Origin: an uncultured Prevotella sp.
GTDB taxonomy: Bacteria > Bacteroidota > Bacteroidia > Bacteroidales > Bacteroidaceae
Direction of reading: 5' to 3'
Length of the DNA: 33,082 nucleotides
Assembly (NCBI GenBank): GCA_946614175.1
Contig: CAMOGP010000004.1
Span: 1 to 33,082 of the forward strand
This document shows, piece after piece, positions 27,178 to 33,082 of the stretch (positions are counted from its first letter, which is position 1; each line of letters starts with the position of its first letter). The notes under the pieces were generated by a model. The model worked only from the letters and a program-made list of their open reading frames with translations, did not search any database and was not told where the DNA came from. The position numbers were made by a program, and so were the translations under genes.

Positions 27178-29100
27178 TTAACCATTCATTGACATAAGGA
27201 ATTCCTCATTATTGCGACTCTGTACCAAACGGTCGCGAACAGTATTCATCGCCTCAATAGGATTCATCTCGGCAATGAACTTGCGGATAATCCACATGCG
27301 GTTCAACGTGGTAGGATCCTGCAACAGGTCATCACGACGAGTAGACGACTGTACAAGGTTGAGGGCTGGGAACACACGCTTGTTAGAAAGCATACGGTCT
27401 AACTGTATTTCTGAATTACCCGTGCCTTTGAATTCCTCGAAAATCACCTCGTCCATCTTAGAACCAGTATCTACCAAAGCAGTAGCGATAATCGTGAGCG
27501 AACCTCCACCCTCTATATTACGAGCAGCACCAAAGAAACGTTTGGGCTTCTGCAGGGCATTAGCATCCACACCACCAGTCAGCACCTTACCACTGGCAGG
27601 CGAGACGGTATTGTAGGCACGAGCCAAACGTGTGATAGAGTCAAGGAAGATGACTACATCATGTCCGCATTCCACCATACGTTTTGCCTTCTCAAGCACA
27701 ATACCGGCAATTTTAACATGACGGTCGGCAGGCTCATCAAAGGTAGAAGCTATCACTTCTGCGTTTACCGTGCGGCTCATATCTGTCACCTCCTCAGGAC
27801 GCTCGTCGATGAGCAGCATCATAATATAAGCCTCAGGATGGTTTGCAGCTATCGCGTTGGCGATATCTTTCATCAGAATTGTTTTACCTGTCTTTGGCTG
27901 AGCCACAATCAGCGCACGTTGTCCCTTACCGATTGGAGAAAACAGATCCACGATTCGCGTAGAAGGGTTGGTTGTAGCAGGATTGCCACACAGGTTAAAT
28001 TTCTCCTCAGGAAACAGAGGGGTGAGATGTTCGAACGACACGCGGTCACGCACCTCCGAAGGCTCACGTCCGTTGATACTCTTCACACTTGACAATGCGA
28101 AGTATTTTTCATTATCGTGCGGGGGACGCACAGTACAGTCTACTACATCACCCGTCTTCAGACCATATTTTTTAATCTGCTGAGGAGACACATAGATATC
28201 GTCAGGTGATGACAGATAATTATAGTCACTGGAACGCAGGAAACCATAACCATCCTGCAACAATTCCAGCACGCCATTACCCTCTATCAGGTCGGAAAAA
28301 TCATAATTCACTGTTGCGACCGGCTGAGGAGCCACTGGTTGATAAACAGGCTCAGACTGATTAGCCACAGGACGGTCGAACATGTCCAGCGTGGGAATAG
28401 CGGCCTGATCCTCAATAGGCAAATCTACGACGGTAATGAAGTCTGTACCGTCGCCAGGGTCGCCTTCCCAATAGTTGCCTGAATTATCATACTCATCGAT
28501 AGGACCATTTGCCTCTTCGCGACGTTTCGACATCTTTTCCTGCAAGTGTTCCAGCAGTTCTGGGTCTGGGGTTTCTGTCTGCATATCTTCCACAGCTTCA
28601 GGTACTACAGTATCATCTACAGGCTGTTCCTCTATAGGCTGTTCCTCAACGACAGATGTCTGGCTTGACTGTTCTTCAATAGCCGATGCCTGAATAGCTT
28701 GTTCCTCAGCAAGTTCAGCCTTAGACTTTCTGCCACGTTTTTTGGGAGCAGGCTTTGCCTCCTGCGCAGGCAGGTCTTCGTTCTCTTCCTCTTCCTTCAC
28801 TGGTACGTCGCTAAACAACGACGGTGCCTCAACCTTTTTTTTCTTTCCTTTCGTATCCAGGTTCTCGCCATCGTCACCTTTCACGGTGTAGACCTTATCT
28901 GTGTCTTTCTTGGCAATACGCGTACGCTTACGCTTTGATGGCGAAGCATCTTCAGCTGCACTGTCAATGGCAGCCTTATCTAAAATATCATAAATAACGG
29001 TTTCCAAAGAGTCATTCTGTGACACTTTGATTCCCAATTTTGTGGCAACTTCCATCAATTCAGGAACTGCCATACTTTCAAGTTGTTCTTTGGTATACAT
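27178..29100 (-). CDS. rho: Transcription termination factor Rho with large low-complexity N-terminal insert
   Basis: [115 protein letters not shown]. Confidence 0.97.
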   Translation of the reverse strand: MYTKEQLESMAVPELMEVATKLGIKVSQNDSLETVIYDILDKAAIDSAAEDASPSKRKRTRIAKKDTDKVYTVKGDDGENLDTKGKKKKVEAPSLFSDVPVKEEEENEDLPAQEAKPAPKKRGRKSKAELAEEQAIQASAIEEQSSQTSVVEEQPIEEQPVDDTVVPEAVEDMQTETPDPELLEHLQEKMSKRREEANGPIDEYDNSGNYWEGDPGDGTDFITVVDLPIEDQAAIPTLDMFDRPVANQSEPVYQPVAPQPVATVNYDFSDLIEGNGVLELLQDGYGFLRSSDYNYLSSPDDIYVSPQQIKKYGLKTGDVVDCTVRPPHDNEKYFALSSVKSINGREPSEVRDRVSFEHLTPLFPEEKFNLCGNPATTNPSTRIVDLFSPIGKGQRALIVAQPKTGKTILMKDIANAIAANHPEAYIMMLLIDERPEEVTDMSRTVNAEVIASTFDEPADRHVKIAGIVLEKAKRMVECGHDVVIFLDSITRLARAYNTVSPASGKVLTGGVDANALQKPKRFFGAARNIEGGGSLTIIATALVDTGSKMDEVIFEEFKGTGNSEIQLDRMLSNKRVFPALNLVQSSTRRDDLLQDPTTLNRMWIIRKFIAEMNPIEAMNTVRDRLVQSRNNEEFLMSMNG

Positions 29101-29109
29101 ATAGTATTG

Positions 29110-29124
29110 ATACGTTAAACGTAT
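29110..29124. repeat. 15-nt palindrome ATACGTT-A-AACGTAT in the rho leader
   Basis: Read directly; ends 9 nt upstream of the rho start codon. Confidence 0.8.
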
Positions 29125-29197
29125 GTTTAGACTAAAAAATGGAGATTTGTGATGTAAAAACGCTTCACGACAAGAAACGTTATTCTGAAATCGAATG

Positions 29198-29228
29198 CAA
29201 AGGTAGTCATTTTTTTTATAACTGCAAA
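29198..29228 (-). promoter_or_regulatory. rho promoter, TTTG-N19-TACCTTTG
   Basis: Minus strand TTTG at 29228-29225, 19-nt spacer, TACCTTTG at 29205-29198. Confidence 0.7.
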
Positions 29229-29244
29229 AAAAATGACTACCTTT
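29199..29244. repeat. 19-bp perfect inverted repeat, 8-nt loop
   Basis: AAAGGTAGTCATTTTTTTT (29199-29217) / AAAAAAAATGACTACCTTT (29226-29244); T-tract follows on + strand. Confidence 0.9.
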
Positions 29245-29264
29245 TTTATTCTGTTTTTACTTAT

Positions 29265-30407
29265 TTACTTCTTTAGCGGTACTAGGACACTGAATGTGGA
29301 CCCCTCGCCAAGCACAGATTCTACTGTACAACTACCACCATTCTTAGTAGCAAAGTCCTGGCAAAGTTGCAATCCTAAACCGGAGCCCTCCTCGCCACCT
29401 GTACCATAAGTGGTCTCACCTTTATTAAATATAGAGCTTAGACGTTCAGGAGCAATACCAACACCGTGGTCACGAACACTCACCTTGGCAAAGTCGCCCT
29501 CAGTGCTTAGTATAATATCGATGCTACCGTTCTCAGGGGTAAACTTGATGGCATTTGACATAAAATTGCGAACCACCGTCTTCAACATATCGTTATCAGC
29601 CGTAACGACGACCGACGCAGAACTGGTCTGATAATTCAGCTTAATATGCTTATTCTGAGCTATCATTTCAAAGATATCAACCACACCAGGGATAATGTCA
29701 TTCAAATCCAAATCCTGACGCACCACCGTGAGACGGCCAGTCTGACTCTTGGTCCATTTTAATAGGTTATCCAGCAAATCATGTACATCCTCCGATTCTT
29801 TATTGGCCTTATCCAACAAGTCATACATTTCCTGTCCTATCTGTTCAGGTGAAGCTGAAGCAGCCACCAAATTGAGGACCATACGGATGCTTGCCATTGG
29901 CGATCGAAGGTCGTGAGCAATCACTGAGTACATCTTATCGCGATTGCCGATAGTAGCACGCAACTCAGCATTCTGACGCTCAATTATACGCGTTGCAGCC
30001 ACCAACTTAATCTGATGAAACACGCGCACCACCAGTTCTTCCTTATTAAACGGTTTCGTCAAAAAGTCATTTGCACCAACCTGAAAGCCATGCACCAAGT
30101 CGCTGGGGTTATTCAAAGCCGTCAGAAATATAATCGGAATATGGGCTGTCTCAGGAGTTTTCTTCAATATCTGTGCAGCATCAAATCCTGTAATATCTGG
30201 CATCATCACGTCCAACAGTATAAGATCAGGATTTTCTGCCTTAGCCTGTTCAATGGCCATATTACCACAGTTCGCCGTACAAACCTGATATTTTTCGTTT
30301 GTAAGGAGAATCTTTAATAGTAAAACGTTGCTGACAACGTCGTCAACTATCAAAATTTTATAGTCACTTTTTTGAATCTGTGATTCAAGTATTTCTGCAT
30401 CTACCAT
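29265..30407 (-). CDS. Cytoplasmic receiver-histidine kinase hybrid (REC-HisKA-HATPase)
   Basis: YKILIVDDVVSNVLLLKILL, LILLDVMMPDITGFD; VIAHDLRSPMASIRMV; NFMSNAIKFTPENG, VRDHGVGIAPE, GGEEGSGLGLQLCQDF. Confidence 0.93.
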   Translation of the reverse strand: MVDAEILESQIQKSDYKILIVDDVVSNVLLLKILLTNEKYQVCTANCGNMAIEQAKAENPDLILLDVMMPDITGFDAAQILKKTPETAHIPIIFLTALNNPSDLVHGFQVGANDFLTKPFNKEELVVRVFHQIKLVAATRIIERQNAELRATIGNRDKMYSVIAHDLRSPMASIRMVLNLVAASASPEQIGQEMYDLLDKANKESEDVHDLLDNLLKWTKSQTGRLTVVRQDLDLNDIIPGVVDIFEMIAQNKHIKLNYQTSSASVVVTADNDMLKTVVRNFMSNAIKFTPENGSIDIILSTEGDFAKVSVRDHGVGIAPERLSSIFNKGETTYGTGGEEGSGLGLQLCQDFATKNGGSCTVESVLGEGSTFSVLVPLKK

Positions 30408-30446
30408 AACGAAAGCCTATGGTTTTTTTTGTTTCTTTTACGTCTG

Positions 30447-30477
30447 CAAAATTACGTAAATAATTTGATTTTGCAAA
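30447..30477 (-). promoter_or_regulatory. Promoter for the REC-HK gene, TTTG-N19-TAATTTTG
   Basis: CAAAATTA at 30447-30454 and CAAA at 30474-30477 on +, i.e. TTTG-N19-TAATTTTG on -. Confidence 0.7.
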
Positions 30478-30550
30478 TATTTGAGATATAATTTTTCTAT
30501 TTTCTAGTTAAAATACATATAATCCTACCTGTACTATCCTTAAAAAACGT

Positions 30551-30558
30551 TACCTTTG
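30551..30558 (+). promoter_or_regulatory. -7 box TACCTTTG adjacent to the ruvC start codon
   Basis: Only 4 nt separate the box from the ATG at 30563; no clear -33 TTG. Confidence 0.5.
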
Positions 30559-30562
30559 TAGC

Positions 30563-31135
30563 ATGAAAGAGAAAGTCATACTGGGTATCGACCCAGGTAC
30601 AAATATCATGGGCTATGGCATTCTTCGTGTTGTCGAAGGAAAACCTGAAATGGTGACTATGGGCATCATAGACCTGCGAAAATTCGAGGATGCATACTTA
30701 AAACTAGGACATATCTTCGAACGTGTTACCGGCATTATCGAAGCTTATTTGCCCGATGAGCTGGCTATCGAGGCGCCATTCTTTGGAAAGAATGTCCAAT
30801 CCATGCTAAAGTTGGGACGTGCACAGGGCGTAGCCATCGCTGCTGCAATCCGTCGCAGTGTACCCATTCACGAGTATGCCCCTATGAAAATCAAGATGGC
30901 GCTCACTGGCAATGGCTCCGCTTCTAAAGAACAGGTTGCAGGCATGCTACAACGCCTGCTCCATATCCCCTCCGACGAGATGGGACGCTTTATGGATGCT
31001 ACCGACGCGCTTGCTGCCGCCTATTGTCATTATCTACAGATGGGGCGGCCTGAAACAAATGCGCCTCACTATAACGGATGGAAGGATTTTGTGAATAAGA
31101 ATCAAGATAAGGTATGGAAAGTCAGAAAATCATAG
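30563..31135 (+). CDS. ruvC: Holliday junction resolvase RuvC
   Basis: [79 protein letters not shown]. Confidence 0.97.
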   Translation: MKEKVILGIDPGTNIMGYGILRVVEGKPEMVTMGIIDLRKFEDAYLKLGHIFERVTGIIEAYLPDELAIEAPFFGKNVQSMLKLGRAQGVAIAAAIRRSVPIHEYAPMKIKMALTGNGSASKEQVAGMLQRLLHIPSDEMGRFMDATDALAAAYCHYLQMGRPETNAPHYNGWKDFVNKNQDKVWKVRKS

Positions 31136-32424
31136 CTATAGTGGGTCGCAACGGCAGTGGTAAGACAATCTATGTGGACCAACTACGCAAAAAACTGTCA
31201 AGCAGTAAAGTACGCTATATTGCCTTTTGCGACACCTACGGCACAGCCACCGATCGTGCCTATTACCTGCAATTGCGCTGGAATCAGCATGACATCGACA
31301 AGGAAACACCCTGTGTCGGCGAGATGATTCAGCGCGCCTACGACATGATAGGCAACGATACCCCCGAGCGCCGTCAGCTCATGAAAAATCTCATTGATCT
31401 GTTCGATTTTGAGTCCCTTCTAGACAAATACACAATTTCTTTGAGTAGTGGAGAACTGCGCAAATTCCAACTCATCAAGACGCTTCTGGCGCAGCCTGGC
31501 ATACTGATACTCGACAATCCGTTTATTGGCCTGGATGCCCAGACACGTGACCAACTCAATCAACTGTTTCCTATCCTAGTTCACCAGCAACACATGACCA
31601 TCTATCTCGTTGTGTCCAGAAAAGAAAATGTACCCGCGTATGTGGATGACATTATCTGGATCACACCGCAGAACGAGTTCCTCGCCCCACTCCATCATCT
31701 AGACGACGCACACCGACAAGCTATCCTCACCCTTCATCAGGAGCGTCTGTCGGAATATGACGAGGTGGTCTGCTTTAATCACGTCAACATCCGCTACGGT
31801 GAACGTCATATCCTAAAAGATATCAATTGGACTATTCATGAAGGAGAATGCTGGGCTTTGTCTGGTCAAAACGGTAGCGGAAAGTCCACCCTCCTTTCAC
31901 TAATCTGTGCCGATAATCCTCAGGCTTACGCCTGCGATATCCGCCTGTTTGGCAAACAGCGAGGCAGTGGCGAGACCATCTGGGACATCAAGCGCCGCAT
32001 CGGCTATGTGTCGCCAGAGATGCACCGCTCATACCAACAGAACATACCCGCCATCCAGGTTGTGGCCAGTGGTCTGAAAGATACCGTAGGACTATATACT
32101 CGTACAAACGAGGCTGAGCGCGAACAATGTCGCTGGTGGATGAGAATTTTTGGCATCAATGACATGGAACAACGCCCATTTCTGCAACTCTCTAGTGGCG
32201 AACAGCGTTTGGTACTTTTGGCACGTGCCTTCGTCAAAGCACCCCAACTGCTGATTCTAGACGAGCCACTTCATGGGCTTGATAGCCAGAACAGACAACT
32301 TGTAAAGGATATTATCCAAACTTACAGTCAACTACCAGGTAAGACACTCATCATGGTGACCCACTATGAAGAGGAACTGCCCGAATGCTTCACACTTAGA
32401 AAACAACTCATCAAACAACAATAA
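31114..32424 (+). CDS. Tandem ABC ATPase without TM domain (ModF/PhrA-like)
   Basis: Two nucleotide-binding domains: [24 protein letters not shown] and [31 protein letters not shown]; overlaps ruvC by 22 nt. Confidence 0.85.
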   Translation: MESQKIIAIVGRNGSGKTIYVDQLRKKLSSSKVRYIAFCDTYGTATDRAYYLQLRWNQHDIDKETPCVGEMIQRAYDMIGNDTPERRQLMKNLIDLFDFESLLDKYTISLSSGELRKFQLIKTLLAQPGILILDNPFIGLDAQTRDQLNQLFPILVHQQHMTIYLVVSRKENVPAYVDDIIWITPQNEFLAPLHHLDDAHRQAILTLHQERLSEYDEVVCFNHVNIRYGERHILKDINWTIHEGECWALSGQNGSGKSTLLSLICADNPQAYACDIRLFGKQRGSGETIWDIKRRIGYVSPEMHRSYQQNIPAIQVVASGLKDTVGLYTRTNEAEREQCRWWMRIFGINDMEQRPFLQLSSGEQRLVLLARAFVKAPQLLILDEPLHGLDSQNRQLVKDIIQTYSQLPGKTLIMVTHYEEELPECFTLRKQLIKQQ

Positions 32425-32426
32425 AA

Positions 32427-32921
32427 ATGAATATGAAAAAAATTATCCTTTCTGCCCTATTTCTTCTGAGCCTGTCACATACCCTTTCCGCACAGGAAAT
32501 TTATACAGAAATACGTCGCTCGGCTCAGGCTAAGGTCAACGACACCAAGGCAGACTTACTGGTGCGCCAATTCAGTATGTTCAAACTGGAGGCTCTCAAC
32601 TATATGGCTATCAAAATGAAAGAAGAGTTCCCAGACTCCACAGCTGAGTTACTCGACAAAGAAGCTCTATCGCTGAATGTGTTTATCACCAACTACACCC
32701 GTTCACTTATTGAAAGTCGAACCATGCCAGCCAATCATCAGAAAAAGATTATTAGGGCTTACATGGATGCCAGTTATTCCAACCCACTGTTTAATGACAA
32801 CGACACAGAGATGGTGCTATCCTATTTCAATGATGCTAATAGTCTGACAAGATTTTCGCTTGACACCGATTGGCGCCGAGCTGTATTGGCTGCTAAGGCT
32901 GCTTTAGAAAAAATAAAATAA
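32427..32921 (+). CDS. Secreted protein of unknown function
   Basis: Signal peptide MKKIILSALFLLSLSHTLSAQ; ORF runs 2 nt after the ABC ATPase stop. Confidence 0.7.
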   Translation: MNMKKIILSALFLLSLSHTLSAQEIYTEIRRSAQAKVNDTKADLLVRQFSMFKLEALNYMAIKMKEEFPDSTAELLDKEALSLNVFITNYTRSLIESRTMPANHQKKIIRAYMDASYSNPLFNDNDTEMVLSYFNDANSLTRFSLDTDWRRAVLAAKAALEKIK

Positions 32922-32929
32922 ACAGATGA

Positions 32930-33082
32930 TTAAATCTTCAGCTCACGCAACAGTTCGCTCATACGTTGCAGCGTACTGATTCGCGTGGGCACCAATGGCA
33001 AACGCAATACGTTCTCAATGAATCCCATCTCATGTAACATCGCCTTCACACCAGCTGGGTTGCCATCAACGAAAAGCAGCGA
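32930..33082 (-). CDS. dapA: 4-hydroxy-tetrahydrodipicolinate synthase, C-terminal fragment (continues outside window)
   Basis: Reverse strand reads SLLFVDGNPAGVKAMLHEMGFIENVLRLPLVPTRISTLQRMSELLRELKI*. Confidence 0.82.
   Translation of the reverse strand, partial: SLLFVDGNPAGVKAMLHEMGFIENVLRLPLVPTRISTLQRMSELLRELKI

Noticed and set aside
28600-28700. Tandem repeat or CRISPR-like array suggested by repeated ctgttcctc units
   Set aside because: The units are in-frame EEQ/EEQP codons of the Rho disordered insert, irregularly spaced, without spacers.
27212-28938. + strand ORFs (134, 143, 71, 72, 79 aa) opposite rho
   Set aside because: Antisense frames of the highly conserved rho gene; no independent coding support.
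1-33082. tRNA, rRNA, CRISPR, prophage or insertion sequence
   Set aside because: None recognised on reading both strands; intergenic gaps are too short or lack the expected motifs. A tRNAscan, Rfam and ISfinder run would be decisive.

Overview
This is a gene-dense chromosomal window from a Bacteroidales bacterium, most likely Prevotella or Segatella-like judging by protein families and TAnnTTTG promoter boxes. I found about 24 convincing CDSs, including two cut by the window edges, and no phage, transposon, CRISPR array, rRNA or tRNA. Most content is housekeeping: the gdhA end, Sua5/TsaC, a DUF4468 protein, a putative porin, an NhaD-like antiporter, an OmpH/Skp-like lipoprotein, pepD, two divergent uvrA paralogs, cdd, a POT transporter, a LysM/periplasmic-binding protein, a PorT-like barrel, a type-B (gliding CTD) secreted protein, kdgK and a KDPG aldolase, rho with a long disordered insert, a REC-HK hybrid, ruvC, a tandem ABC ATPase and the dapA end. 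The most striking object is the 1076-aa two-component protein at 22061-25285 (-). It holds two consecutive signal/periplasmic/TM/cytoplasmic modules with apparently complementary kinase degeneration. Module 1 keeps the ATPase boxes but has VNGITP where the H-box HELRTP should be. Module 2 keeps an H-box-like KHETMYYP but has a decayed ATPase. The gene overlaps the KDPG aldolase gene upstream, with a Shine-Dalgarno sequence inside the aldolase, and overlaps its response regulator gene downstream. Compact DNA-level signals also stand out. A 14-bp hairpin plus U-tract overlaps the start codon and signal peptide of a lipoprotein. A 19-bp perfect inverted repeat contains a near-consensus rho promoter. 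All calls come from reading the sequence; no database searches were run.
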